From the NCBI GenBank assembly GCA_050251575.1, contig JBFWMP010000030.1, positions 1 through 22,598 of the forward strand: a DNA stretch of 22,598 bases, in the 5' to 3' direction. A model generated the notes under the pieces. It was not told the DNA's origin. It saw only the letters and a program-made list of their open reading frames with translations, and did no database searches. The stretch is from X23 sp050251575 (lineage in GTDB: Bacteria > Bacillota > Clostridia > SK-Y3). The position numbers and the translations under genes are program-made. Every line of letters begins with the position of its first letter. The stretch's first letter is position 1. Positions 13,159 through 22,183 of the stretch are shown one piece after another.

Positions 13159-15984
13159 CTATTTTAACATCTTTTTTAAATATTGTCCTGTATAGGATTC
13201 CTTACATTTTACTACCTTTTCCGGTGTCCCTTCACACATAACAGATCCTCCCCGGTCCCCACCTTCTGGACCGAGGTCAATGATATAGTCAGCAGTTTTA
13301 ATGACATCCAAGTTATGCTCAATCACCACTATAGTATTACCTGTATCTACAAGCCTCTGCAGAACGTCGATGAGCTTATGGACATCGGCTACATGAAGAC
13401 CCGTGGTAGGCTCATCAAGGATATAAATGGTTTTTCCCGTACTCCTCTTGCTCAGCTCAGTAGCCAGCTTTACCCTTTGGGCTTCACCCCCGGATAGTGT
13501 GGTAGAGGATTGTCCTATTTTCACATATCCTAATCCTACATCAAATAAGGTCTGAAGTTTTCTTTGTATTCTTGGTATGTTTTGAAAAAACTCCAAGCCT
13601 TCTTCTATAGTCATGTCCAATACTTCTGAAATATTTTTACCTTTATATTTTACTTCTAAAGTTTCACGATTATATCTTTTCCCTTTGCACACTTCGCATG
13701 GAACATATACGTCCGGAAGAAAATGCATCTCAATCTTAATAATACCATCCCCGGTACAAGCTTCACAACGTCCGCCCTTTACATTGAAACTGAACCTTCC
13801 TGGCTTATAACCACGCATTTTTGCCTCACTGGTTGCAGTGAAAATATCCCTGATATCAGTAAATACGCCTGTATAAGTAGCCGGATTAGATCTTGGTGTC
13901 CTCCCGATAGGAGATTGATCAATATTGATTACTTTATCCAGATATTCTAAGCCCTTAATTTCTTTGTGAAGTCCCGGCTTCATTTTTGCCCTGTTTAATT
14001 CACTACCAAGCTTCTTATACAGTATCTCATTGATCAGTGAGCTCTTACCCGAACCAGATACTCCTGTGATACAAGTAAAGACACCTAAAGGTACTTTAAC
14101 ATCAATATTCTTTAGATTATTTTCCCTGGCTCCAATAATTTTTAACCATTTGCCATTAGGTTTTCTACGAACCTTCGGGACTTCTATCTTTTTCTTTCCG
14201 CTTAAATAAAGACCCGTCTCCGAGTTTTCACATTCTTTTATTTCCTCTACTGTACCGGCAGCAACCACCTGTCCTCCATGTATCCCTGCTCCAGGTCCGA
14301 TATCAATAATATGATCAGCAGCGTACATGGTATCCTCATCATGTTCAACAACAATAAGTGTATTGCCAAGATCTCTTAAATTCTTTAAAGTTTTGAGCAG
14401 CTTATCATTATCCTTCTGGTGAAGACCTATGCTAGGTTCATCTAAAATATATAAAACTCCCATCAAACTTGAACCTATCTGAGTGGCAAGTCGTATCCGC
14501 TGTGCTTCGCCACCGGATAGGGTCCCCGTTGATCTGGATAATGTAAGATAATCCAATCCCACATCTACCAAAAATCCTAGCCGCGCATTAATTTCTTTCA
14601 ATATCTGGCGTGCAATAATCTGCTCCTTCTCGGTTAATGTCATATGATTAAAGAATTTTCTTGATTCCACAATAGACATCTGTGTAACTTCATTAATATT
14701 CTTATTATTAACCGTTACTCCAAGTATTTCTTCTTTCAACCGGGCACCATTACAGTCGGGACATGGATTTGTACTCATCAAACCTTCAAGCTCACTTCTC
14801 ATCCAATCCGAACTGGTTTCCTTATGCCTCCGCTGCAGATTGGTAATGACTCCTTCAAAAGGTGCTTGAAATGAACCCTGTCCATACTCCCTTTCATATT
14901 CCATCTTTATTTTCTCTCCTCCGGTACCGTAGAGGATAATATCAATAATTCTTTCTGGCAAATCTTTTATAGGTGTGTCCAAACTGAATTTATAATGCCT
15001 CGAAAGACCTTTGAAAAACATATTGGACATACTTTCTTCTTTGACAGTATTCCACCCACCTGCACTGATAGCACCTTCTGATATGGACTTATTTTTATCC
15101 GGTATAACCAGATCAGGATCTATTTTCATCAAGGTTCCTAATCCACTGCAGGCCGCACATGCTCCAAAAGGACTGTTAAATGAAAACATTCTGGGTGAAA
15201 GCTCTTCCATACTTATTCCGCAATCACTACACGCATAATCCTGACTGAAAATGATTTCTTCTCCTTCAATCACATCAATAAGTACAGTTCCACCTGTCAA
15301 ATGCAAGGCAGTTTCTAACGAATCTGCAAGTCTTTTTCTAATATCTTCTTTTATAACCAAACGGTCAATCACAATCTCAATATGATGCTTTTTATTTTTA
15401 TCAAGCTTGATTTCTTCGGTAAGTTCTCTCGTTTCACCATCTACTCTTACCCTTACATATCCACTTTTTTTCGCATCTTCGAAAATTTTTTGATGTTCTC
15501 CTTTTCGTGAGCGCACTATCGGCGCCAATATCTGAATTCTTGTTTTTTGCTCCATAGAAAGAATATTATCCACGATTTGGTCAATGGTCTGTTGCTTGAT
15601 TTCCTTACCGCATTTAGGACAATGTGGTATTCCTATCCTCGCAAAAAGAAGTCTCAGATAATCATAAACTTCTGTAACTGTACCTACTGTTGACCGTGGA
15701 TTTTTGCTGGTTGTTTTTTGGTCAATAGATATAGCTGGTGAAAGTCCTTCAATATAGTCAACATCAGGTTTCTCCATCTGTCCGAGGAACTGTCTCGCAT
15801 AGGCAGACAGCGATTCAACATACCTTCTCTGCCCTTCTGCGTAAATGGTATCAAATGCGAGTGAAGACTTTCCCGAACCACTTAGACCTGTTAAAACAAC
15901 AAACTTATCTCTTGGTATCTCAATATCAATATTTTTCAAATTATGCTCTCTTGCACCTTTTATAAATATCCTGTTTCTTGACAT
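13159..15984 (-). CDS. uvrA: Excinuclease ABC subunit A (UvrA)
   Basis: A 941-residue DNA-damage recognition ATPase of nucleotide excision repair. It carries two ABC ATPase modules: Walker A GLSGSGKSS near the N terminus and GVSGSGKSS in the second half, and two LSGGEAQR signatures followed by LDEPSIGLH and LDEPTTGLH. Zinc-binding Cys pairs are visible (CSDCG with CAACSG, and CEACTGDG with CEVCKG). UvrA dimers scan DNA and load UvrB at lesions. The start MSRNRIFIKGAREHNLKNI has GGGAG eight bases upstream. The longer in-frame opening at 16050 would add residues absent from the family and run through a repeat. It follows uvrB in the same direction after 113 bp, so the pair is likely co-transcribed. 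Length and motifs are complete. Confidence 0.97.
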   Translation of the reverse strand: MSRNRIFIKGAREHNLKNIDIEIPRDKFVVLTGLSGSGKSSLAFDTIYAEGQRRYVESLSAYARQFLGQMEKPDVDYIEGLSPAISIDQKTTSKNPRSTVGTVTEVYDYLRLLFARIGIPHCPKCGKEIKQQTIDQIVDNILSMEQKTRIQILAPIVRSRKGEHQKIFEDAKKSGYVRVRVDGETRELTEEIKLDKNKKHHIEIVIDRLVIKEDIRKRLADSLETALHLTGGTVLIDVIEGEEIIFSQDYACSDCGISMEELSPRMFSFNSPFGACAACSGLGTLMKIDPDLVIPDKNKSISEGAISAGGWNTVKEESMSNMFFKGLSRHYKFSLDTPIKDLPERIIDIILYGTGGEKIKMEYEREYGQGSFQAPFEGVITNLQRRHKETSSDWMRSELEGLMSTNPCPDCNGARLKEEILGVTVNNKNINEVTQMSIVESRKFFNHMTLTEKEQIIARQILKEINARLGFLVDVGLDYLTLSRSTGTLSGGEAQRIRLATQIGSSLMGVLYILDEPSIGLHQKDNDKLLKTLKNLRDLGNTLIVVEHDEDTMYAADHIIDIGPGAGIHGGQVVAAGTVEEIKECENSETGLYLSGKKKIEVPKVRRKPNGKWLKIIGARENNLKNIDVKVPLGVFTCITGVSGSGKSSLINEILYKKLGSELNRAKMKPGLHKEIKGLEYLDKVINIDQSPIGRTPRSNPATYTGVFTDIRDIFTATSEAKMRGYKPGRFSFNVKGGRCEACTGDGIIKIEMHFLPDVYVPCEVCKGKRYNRETLEVKYKGKNISEVLDMTIEEGLEFFQNIPRIQRKLQTLFDVGLGYVKIGQSSTTLSGGEAQRVKLATELSKRSTGKTIYILDEPTTGLHVADVHKLIDVLQRLVDTGNTIVVIEHNLDVIKTADYIIDLGPEGGDRGGSVMCEGTPEKVVKCKESYTGQYLKKMLK

Positions 15985-16005
15985 ATAACAATCTCCCTTA
16001 TCAGC

Positions 16006-16034
16006 CAGGAGCTCGGAGCTAGAAGCTTGGAGCC
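16006..16034. repeat. Short degenerate GGAGCT-type repeat between uvrB and uvrA
   Basis: Four near-copies of a 7-8 base GGAGCTN unit (GGAGCTC, GGAGCTA, GAAGCTT, GGAGCC) lie just upstream of the uvrA ribosome binding site. The GC content contrasts with the surrounding intergenic DNA, and the origin is unknown. Confidence 0.6.
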
Positions 16035-16097
16035 TAAAATACATAACCACTAGTCCGAACTAATAATATATAATAACTTTGGCAAATTATCTATTTT

Positions 16098-18074
16098 CTA
16101 AAGTTTATGTTTTAATTCGTTTATCTTATCTCTCAGCGCTGCAGCTTTTTCAAACTGCAAGTCTGCTGCTGCTAATTTCATATCCTCAGTCAGCTTCGCA
16201 ATAAGCTCTGCAACTTCATTGCCGTCAAGCTGATGTATTGTTTTGTCTATGCCATATTTCTCGCCTTCTTCTGCTACCTTAGTAGCCTCTATTACTTTCC
16301 GTATACTCTTAACAATAGTCTTGGGAATAATTCCATGCTGCTTATTAAAATCCATTTGCAGCTTCCTTCTGCGGTTTGTCTCATTGATTGCCTTAGCCAT
16401 TGAATCAGTAATATTGTCGGCATACATAATGACCTTGCCCTTAACATTTCTAGCAGCTCTTCCAATTGTTTGGATAAGTGCTGTCCCTGAGCGCAAAAAT
16501 CCTTCCTTGTCCGCATCAAGGATAGCCACAAGTGATACTTCGGGAAGGTCTAAGCCTTCTCTTAAAAGGTTGATACCTATTAATACATCAAAAACACCTA
16601 AACGAAGGTCACGGATAATCTCCATTCTTTCGATTGTAACAATATCCGAGTGCAGATACCTCACTTGTATATTCATTTCCTTCAAATAATCGGTCAAATC
16701 TTCAGACATCTTCTTTGTAAGGGTAGTAACCAATACTCTTTCTTTTTGTTGTACTCTAATATGAATCTCACTTAACAAATCATCAATTTGTCCCTTCACA
16801 GGCTTGACGACTACTTCCGGGTCAATTAATCCTGTCGGACGGATAATCTGTTCGATAATGTCGGTGGAGTATTTCTTTTCATAATCATTTGGAGTTGCAC
16901 TAACGAACAATACCTGATTAATTCTTTCTTCAAATTCCTTAAAATTCAACGGTCTATTGTCATACGCTGAAGGCAGTCGAAACCCATATTCTACAAGTGA
17001 TTCTTTTCTTGAACGATCTCCTGCATACATTCCCCGTACCTGAGGAATGGTAACATGAGATTCGTCTATTACCAATAAAAAATCCTTTGGAAAATAATCT
17101 ATCAATGTAAAGGGTGAACTTCCAGGCTCTCTCCCACTGATATGTCTTGAATAGTTTTCTATGCCTTGACAAAAGCCAACTTCCCTCATCATCTCAATAT
17201 CGTAATTTGTCCTCTGTGTAAGTCTTTGCACCTCTAACAGCTTATCTTGTGCTTTTAATTGTGCGACTCTTTCTTCTAACTCTACTTCAATGGCTTTTAT
17301 TGCTCTCTCCATCTTGTCTTGTGTAGTAACATAGTGAGATGCCGGGAAAATAGCACAGTGGCTTCTGACCCCTACTATTTCTCCTGTAAGTACATCTATC
17401 TCTGTAATCCGTTCAATCTCATCCCCAAAAAATTCAATTCTCAATGCTTTTTCACTGGAGTTAGCAGGAAATACCTCTACCACATCTCCCCTAACTCTAA
17501 ACTTTCCACGAATAAAGTTGATATCATTACGTTCATACTGTATCTCTACCAATTTTTTTAATATTTCATCTCTTTCCTTAACCATTCCGGGACGAAGAGA
17601 CACTACAAGATTTTTATAATCGATAGGGTCACCAAGACCATAAATACACGAAACACTTGCTACGATAATTACATCTCGTCTTTCAAATAATGCTGCCGTA
17701 GCAGAGTGCCGAAGTTTATCAATTTCATCATTAATAGATGCATCTTTTTCTATATAGGTATCCGTATGGGGAATATACGCCTCCGGCTGATAATAATCAT
17801 AATAGCTTACAAAATATTCAACAGCGTTATGAGGAAAAAAGTCCTTAAATTCGCTGCACAATTGGGCTGCCAATGTTTTATTATGTGCCAATATTAGTGT
17901 CGGCTTCTGCACCTGCTCAATAACATTTGCAACAGTAAATGTCTTACCTGAACCGGTTACCCCCAATAACGTTTGTCCCTTAGATCCCTTAATAATACCA
18001 TTACTTAATCTTTCAATTGCCTTAGGCTGGTCACCCTGCGGCTTATAATCGGAAATCACTTCAAATCTGCTCAT
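16098..18074 (-). CDS. uvrB: Excinuclease ABC subunit B (UvrB)
   Basis: A 658-residue helicase-like subunit of nucleotide excision repair that verifies damage and recruits UvrC. The sequence shows Walker A GVTGSGKT (38-45), the beta-hairpin region YDYYQPEAYIPHTDTYIEKD, the DEAD-box-type motif VIDESH, and helicase motifs GINLLREGLDLPEVSLV and QTIGRAARN. The C-terminal UVR domain (AADLQFEKAAALRDKINEL) contacts UvrA and UvrC. An AGGTGA ribosome binding site precedes the ATG and a good extended -10 promoter lies at 18098-18125. uvrA follows downstream; uvrC is not in the window. Length and motifs are normal and intact. Confidence 0.97.
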   Translation of the reverse strand: MSRFEVISDYKPQGDQPKAIERLSNGIIKGSKGQTLLGVTGSGKTFTVANVIEQVQKPTLILAHNKTLAAQLCSEFKDFFPHNAVEYFVSYYDYYQPEAYIPHTDTYIEKDASINDEIDKLRHSATAALFERRDVIIVASVSCIYGLGDPIDYKNLVVSLRPGMVKERDEILKKLVEIQYERNDINFIRGKFRVRGDVVEVFPANSSEKALRIEFFGDEIERITEIDVLTGEIVGVRSHCAIFPASHYVTTQDKMERAIKAIEVELEERVAQLKAQDKLLEVQRLTQRTNYDIEMMREVGFCQGIENYSRHISGREPGSSPFTLIDYFPKDFLLVIDESHVTIPQVRGMYAGDRSRKESLVEYGFRLPSAYDNRPLNFKEFEERINQVLFVSATPNDYEKKYSTDIIEQIIRPTGLIDPEVVVKPVKGQIDDLLSEIHIRVQQKERVLVTTLTKKMSEDLTDYLKEMNIQVRYLHSDIVTIERMEIIRDLRLGVFDVLIGINLLREGLDLPEVSLVAILDADKEGFLRSGTALIQTIGRAARNVKGKVIMYADNITDSMAKAINETNRRRKLQMDFNKQHGIIPKTIVKSIRKVIEATKVAEEGEKYGIDKTIHQLDGNEVAELIAKLTEDMKLAAADLQFEKAAALRDKINELKHKL

Positions 18075-18097
18075 ATCGTCACCTCATACATTTAATA

Positions 18098-18125
18098 ATT
18101 ATACCATATGTAATAAAAAAAGCAA
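18098..18125 (-). promoter_or_regulatory. Extended -10 promoter of uvrB
   Basis: On the minus strand TTGCTT (18120-18125) is followed 16 bases later by TGGTATAAT, a full TATAAT with the extended TGn. It lies about 24 bp upstream of the uvrB start. A LexA (SOS) box was not recognised by eye. Confidence 0.65.
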
Positions 18126-18140
18126 ACATGTGTTTTGTCA

Positions 18141-18202
18141 AATAACAATAGGGACGATTTTGCTGCACAGTGCTGTGCAGCAAAATCGTCCCTATTGTTA
18201 TT
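18141..18202. repeat. 62-bp near-perfect palindrome, REP/MITE-like
   Basis: Two 30-bp arms (18141-18170 and 18173-18202) are exact reverse complements around a 2-base centre. The arms begin AATAACAATAGGGACG, which resembles the AATAGGGACGG ends seen around REP-associated Y1 transposases in Firmicutes, as recalled and not searched. It lies 4 bp after the ytxC stop. It has no T-run, so it is more likely a mobile or REP element than a simple terminator, though it could also block transcription. Confidence 0.85.
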
Positions 18203-18206
18203 ATCT

Positions 18207-19124
18207 TTATTGATGTAAATAATCAGGTATTTTTATTTCACTTGTGTGCACCTTATTCACCATACAAAGCTCGCATCCCGGACAGAAAATTACTTTTTCA
18301 TAAAATACGTTTTTTATAGTTTCCATAAGCTCTCTGTTTTTAATTCGCCCTGCCATATGAATGTGTATCTTATTCGGTGCTAAAGTAATAAGTGAGCTAA
18401 CAAGAAGATCATCATAGTTTATTTCACCTTCTGATACCTCGTTAATAAAGTCCTGTATACATTCATTAGTTATCTCCTTTTTATTATCATCTAATAAAAT
18501 ATATTTATTATCATAACCTACCACTACATGAACCATATTAAACTTTGGCTCCTGAATCTCTACAAAATATTTCAGAAGCTTAATAAACTCCTTATATTCT
18601 TTTTCCATAAGATAGTCATCAACTGCCTTATCAACTACATCCTCCAGTTCTTTTATATAATCCTTTAATCGAAAGGTTACAAATCCATCCAATATAATCT
18701 CGTTAGAAGTTTCTAGGTATTCTAACAATTTCTTTGATACGATATTCTTTCTTCTTAGCATAAATAAGTTGCTGAATATATTCTTTTCTTCCATTCCAAG
18801 TACATTTTTGATTGCGGTCTTAAGTATCTCTTTCCTCTCACATGAATTAAAATAGCAATAGTTCGAGTTAATTATTCTGCTAATAAACTTTTGCTCATAT
18901 TTTTCAATGATGTATTGAGAGAGAATATTTGCAAGATGAACCTTTATATTGTTCAACATATTTTCAGAATGTATCTCAAGTTCTATAAGATTTACATCAT
19001 CTGTCTTTTTTTCTTTGAGTTCTATATTAAAACTATTTTCATTTAAGTTTATTAATGTATCCGTTATCAAGTCTTTTATATCTTCTATTTCGTCAGTCAT
19101 TCCTATATATAAATAGTCCACCAA
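18207..19124 (-). CDS. ytxC: YtxC-like sporulation protein
   Basis: A 305-residue protein resembling the YtxC family, found in spore-forming Firmicutes and of unproven biochemical role. The family-like core is ILDGFVTFRLKDYIKELED (around residues 144-162) followed by a long acidic helical segment. The C terminus carries CPGCELC, a possible metal-binding pair. There is no signal peptide or membrane segment, so it is cytoplasmic. Start choice is uncertain. TTG at 19124 has AAGGG nine bases upstream, and GTG at 19121 is an alternative; an in-frame TGA lies just before. It is separated from uvrB by the palindrome at 18141-18202. Its presence supports a spore-forming host. Confidence 0.75.
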   Translation of the reverse strand: MVDYLYIGMTDEIEDIKDLITDTLINLNENSFNIELKEKKTDDVNLIELEIHSENMLNNIKVHLANILSQYIIEKYEQKFISRIINSNYCYFNSCERKEILKTAIKNVLGMEEKNIFSNLFMLRRKNIVSKKLLEYLETSNEIILDGFVTFRLKDYIKELEDVVDKAVDDYLMEKEYKEFIKLLKYFVEIQEPKFNMVHVVVGYDNKYILLDDNKKEITNECIQDFINEVSEGEINYDDLLVSSLITLAPNKIHIHMAGRIKNRELMETIKNVFYEKVIFCPGCELCMVNKVHTSEIKIPDYLHQ

Positions 19125-19279
19125 ATTTCACATCCCTTCAAGTGTATTATATGATTAAGTAGAATGTTGTATGCAGTAATAATCCTTACCAATAAACAGG
19201 ATTCTTGCTACATTATATGCAATATTTTCTAGGTAGTTACTTCCTATATTTGTTTTACTTTTGATTAATTTTCTGTTTT

Positions 19280-20482
19280 TTACTCATATCTTAATGCTTC
19301 TATCGGCTCTAAACCGGCAGCCTTTTTAGCCGGATATACTCCAAAAACCAAACCGATAAATGCAGAAAAAAACATAGCTAGCAAGATCGTATATATAGAA
19401 ATATTAAAAGGCATTCCTGAAAAAGAACATATAGTCCATGAAACAAGAAGTCCGAATATAATACCCAGAATACCTCCCACAATGGTCATATTCACTGCTT
19501 CAATCATGAATTGTACAAGGATGTCTTTCTTTTTGGCACCTAATGCTTTGCGGATACCTATTTCCCTCGTTCTCTCTTTTACAGTGACCAGCATGATGTT
19601 CATTATGCCTATCCCGCCTACAACCAATGATACAGCCGCAATGGCACCTATAATAAAAGTAAGAATAGTGGTTATTTTATTGACTTGTTCTTTCTGTTTC
19701 ATCATGCTCTCTGCATAATACTTATTCTCATTATGATGCGTTCTTTCTAAAAATTTGATTACTTTTACTCCTATTTCATCAATATTTTCATCTTTATTTA
19801 CTGTTATTGAAATCTGATCTACACTAACCATATTATAAATATTCTGTATAGTAGTGACAGGCATATAAATAAATGCAGGTATTTGTTCTCCAAACAGTTC
19901 TTCAAAAACTTCATTAGAGCTTTTAAGAATTCCTATCACTGTCATATTGTATGTATTCTTCTTTGCTGTTAATTTTAGTGAACGTCCTACTGCATTTTGC
20001 CGATGGAAAAGTTTTTGAGCCAATACATTATCAATGACTACAACATTTCTTTGTGAACGTGTATCTGTCTCATTAATAAATCTGCCATGAAGAAGCTGAA
20101 CCGGATAAATACTGCGAAATTCTTTATCTATTCCCCATAAGAAGGCTTCTCTATACCGATTATTATACTTAACGGACCCAAGTCCATTGAATACCGGTGT
20201 AACACTTTTTACCTGAGGAATATATCTTTTTATAGCATTTACATCTTCAATTTTTAGTAAATCTTTGATCAGTAAATCATTTGGCCTTGCCTTAATGTTA
20301 ACTCCGCTGATACCAAGCTTATCTAATTCACCAAGAATTGCTGCTTGTCCGCCTTTACCAATTGAGACAATAATAATTACAGAAGATATTCCAATGACAA
20401 TTCCTAAGATAGTAAGAAGCGCTCTTAGCTTATTAGACATAATACTACTTATAGACATTTTAAAACATTCAATAATGCTCAT
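19280..20482 (-). CDS. MacB/YknZ-like ABC transporter permease (FtsX domain)
   Basis: A 400-residue membrane protein with a first membrane segment around residues 20-42 and a large extracytoplasmic MacB_PCD-type domain (about 45-240). The C-terminal FtsX domain has three membrane segments, with VKERTREIGIRKALGAKKKD between the first two as the coupling region that contacts the ATPase. It ends with PAKKAAGLEPIEALRYE, which is diagnostic of the family. Its ATG overlaps the end of the upstream membrane fusion gene by 4 bp, so the two are translationally coupled. There is no fused ATPase domain, and no ABC ATPase gene lies next to it on either side, so it must pair with an ATPase encoded elsewhere. 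Likely roles are export of a peptide, antibiotic or lipid, or envelope stress defence. Confidence 0.93.
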   Translation of the reverse strand: MSIIECFKMSISSIMSNKLRALLTILGIVIGISSVIIIVSIGKGGQAAILGELDKLGISGVNIKARPNDLLIKDLLKIEDVNAIKRYIPQVKSVTPVFNGLGSVKYNNRYREAFLWGIDKEFRSIYPVQLLHGRFINETDTRSQRNVVVIDNVLAQKLFHRQNAVGRSLKLTAKKNTYNMTVIGILKSSNEVFEELFGEQIPAFIYMPVTTIQNIYNMVSVDQISITVNKDENIDEIGVKVIKFLERTHHNENKYYAESMMKQKEQVNKITTILTFIIGAIAAVSLVVGGIGIMNIMLVTVKERTREIGIRKALGAKKKDILVQFMIEAVNMTIVGGILGIIFGLLVSWTICSFSGMPFNISIYTILLAMFFSAFIGLVFGVYPAKKAAGLEPIEALRYE

Positions 20483-21603
20483 TTTATCACCTTTTTCTTA
20501 TTAGTCATCCGAACCTTCATACCATCCTTCATATTCGGAGCCGGATTTAATATGACTCTATCATGTTCTTTTAAACCTGTTAGCACTTCTATCTCAAGTT
20601 CCAGTTCTATGCCTGTAGTAATTTTTCTTTTATAAGCTCTGTTATTGCTAACAATATAAACTATGTCATTGTTACCCTCATCCTGTATAATAGCCTCATA
20701 AGGTAATATTAATGTTTTTTCCTTATTATCCGTAAGTACCTTTACTCTTGCTGAAAATCCTGGTTTCAACAAGCTGTCTTCATCTAAAATGTCTATAATT
20801 ATCTCTACAACTGTCGAGGTGCTTTGTCCGGAAGGTATCTGCTTTGCTACAGGGGAGATTTTCTTAACTATTCCTGAATAATTTTTTTCTTCAAATGCTT
20901 CAGCAGTAATCTCTACTTCTTGCCCCTCTCTAATTTTTGATATATAGTATTCTTCAACATCTACCTTGATTTGCAAGGAATCTATATCCGAAATAATAAT
21001 AACTGGCTGCGCAGCATTTGTTAATGTACCTTGCTTTATATTTACAGCTGTAATAACACCCGTAATAGGGCTTATTAATGTTTCTGGCTGCTGCTTGAGT
21101 TTTTTCTCTAATTCTTGAACCTTTAATTCTGCTATCTCAACTTTTTTCTGATATACAGTAATCGCATCCTCACTTGAAAATACAGCTGCCGCAGTTTCAT
21201 TACCCTCTAAAGATGGGATTCCCTCCTCTTTAAATTCAAAGGTTGAATAGTTTTTTCTCATGGTACTAGCAAAATTGAGCTTTTCAATCTCCAAATTCGC
21301 TCTCGCCTGTTCTAATTCCAGTTTCAAACCTTGGATTTCTAATTTAACCAGCGGCTCTCCTTCTTCTACTTTATCTCCCTCTTTCACTCTCAATTCTTGA
21401 ACTTTTAACGGGATATTGACGTATAGGTCTACTTTATGTACCTCTTCTATTTTACCGCTGCTGGAAATACTTGACACAATGCCTGTCTCTTTTAGCTGGT
21501 ATACATTAACATCTATTACTGCTCTCATATCCCAGTAATGTACTAGTAAAATAACCATTATGATAATGAATGTAGAAAATAAAGTAAAAAAAAGCTTTCG
21601 CAA
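20479..21603 (-). CDS. MacA/YknX-like membrane fusion (HlyD-family) protein
   Basis: A 374-residue periplasmic-adaptor-type protein. It has an N-terminal membrane anchor (residues 4-23), a split lipoyl-like domain (ELRVKEGDKVEEGEPLVKLE near 70-89 and ISPITGVITAVNIKQGTLT near 177-195), an intervening alpha-helical coiled coil, and beta-barrel and membrane-proximal domains towards the C terminus. In Gram-positive bacteria such proteins cap the external face of a MacB-type permease. The start codon is TTG at 21603, supported by AAGGAG eight bases upstream. The last codons overlap the permease start by 4 bp. In characterised YknXYZ/MacAB systems an ATPase gene lies between or next to these genes; here it is missing. 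Confidence 0.92.
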   Translation of the reverse strand: MRKLFFTLFSTFIIIMVILLVHYWDMRAVIDVNVYQLKETGIVSSISSSGKIEEVHKVDLYVNIPLKVQELRVKEGDKVEEGEPLVKLEIQGLKLELEQARANLEIEKLNFASTMRKNYSTFEFKEEGIPSLEGNETAAAVFSSEDAITVYQKKVEIAELKVQELEKKLKQQPETLISPITGVITAVNIKQGTLTNAAQPVIIISDIDSLQIKVDVEEYYISKIREGQEVEITAEAFEEKNYSGIVKKISPVAKQIPSGQSTSTVVEIIIDILDEDSLLKPGFSARVKVLTDNKEKTLILPYEAIIQDEGNNDIVYIVSNNRAYKRKITTGIELELEIEVLTGLKEHDRVILNPAPNMKDGMKVRMTNKKKVIK

Positions 21604-21686
21604 TTAAACCACTCCTTCAAACTTTATTATCTGTAAAAGCAAAAAAAATAATCTCGAAAACAATCTGATTACATCTTTTTATTTAA

Positions 21687-21715
21687 TTCACACTTTTTGT
21701 ATTTGTACATATTAT
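21687..21715 (+). promoter_or_regulatory. Candidate sigma-70-type promoter of the small Cys-rich gene
   Basis: TTCACA (21687-21692) and TATTAT (21710-21715) are separated by 17 bases. The same AT-rich block could serve a divergent promoter for the membrane fusion gene (TTACAG-N18-TATTAT on the minus strand). Both matches are imperfect. Confidence 0.33.
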
Positions 21716-21798
21716 AATACTAAAACATCGTATTCTACTGTAACCTTTCTCGTTATCAGCAGGTGGCAAATATGATTTGCTGTTTGTTGTTGAGATAC

Positions 21799-21823
21799 GC
21801 CGTGAAAATACACTTTTCACGGC
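21799..21823 (+). terminator. Terminator/attenuator-like hairpin in the leader of the small gene
   Basis: A perfect 10-bp stem GCCGTGAAAA/TTTTCACGGC (21799-21808 with 21814-21823) has a 5-nt loop and is followed by AATTTTATTT on the plus strand. It lies about 80 bp upstream of the small gene and downstream of the candidate promoter, so it could attenuate it. Confidence 0.6.
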
Positions 21824-21902
21824 AATTTTATTTAAATTAATTTCATATGGCACCAAGTATGAATTATGTGAATACGGTAAAAATATAAATGGAGGTGATA
21901 TT

Positions 21903-22049
21903 ATGACAAATATAAATTGTACATCTAATTGTATATATCAAAAAGATGGTAAGTGTCACTTATGTAATGTCACCACAGTATCCAATTCTTTAAATAATTC
22001 TTGCGTCTACTTCGTGGATAAAAATGAGAAACCAAAAGAAGAAACATAA
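21903..22049 (+). CDS. Small Cys-rich protein, 48 aa
   Basis: A 48-residue protein with five Cys (6, 10, 18, 21, 34) arranged as C-x3-C-x7-C-x2-C-x12-C, ending in a charged Lys/Glu tail. The start is fixed by a near-perfect GGAGGTGA ribosome binding site five to six bases upstream; an in-frame ATG at 21777 is rejected because it lacks one. The Cys spacing suggests a small metal-binding domain, similar to short proteins of unknown function (DUF1540-like) seen in Clostridia. That likeness is an impression, not a search result. There is no signal peptide. It is the only intact plus-strand gene in the right half. Confidence 0.7.
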   Translation: MTNINCTSNCIYQKDGKCHLCNVTTVSNSLNNSCVYFVDKNEKPKEET

Positions 22050-22183
22050 TGATTAAAAAACAGCACAACTCCATTGGAGGGTATGTGATAAGGAAGTAAT
22101 CTCAAATTAACATTGGATAGCCGGCAAACGGTATTGTAAATAAGCTGGAAACAATAAACTATAACCTATTGGAGGCTAAGCAA
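22050..22183. other. Gene-free spacer before the TnpV-like remnant
   Basis: No intact reading frame or RNA gene is recognised. The stretch has scattered in-frame stops and may be the eroded flank of a mobile element. A GGAGG site at 22171-22175 belongs to the remnant that follows. Confidence 0.4.

Noticed and set aside
15985..16050. 22-residue N-terminal extension of UvrA
   Set aside because: It passes through the GGAGCT repeat, lacks a ribosome binding site and is not typical of the family; ATG 15984 has GGGAG at a normal distance.
21765..21780. TGGCA...TTGC resembling a sixth sigma-54 promoter upstream of the small Cys-rich gene
   Set aside because: The GG and GC are 12 bases apart instead of 10, which sigma-54 does not tolerate, and no operator dyad lies upstream.
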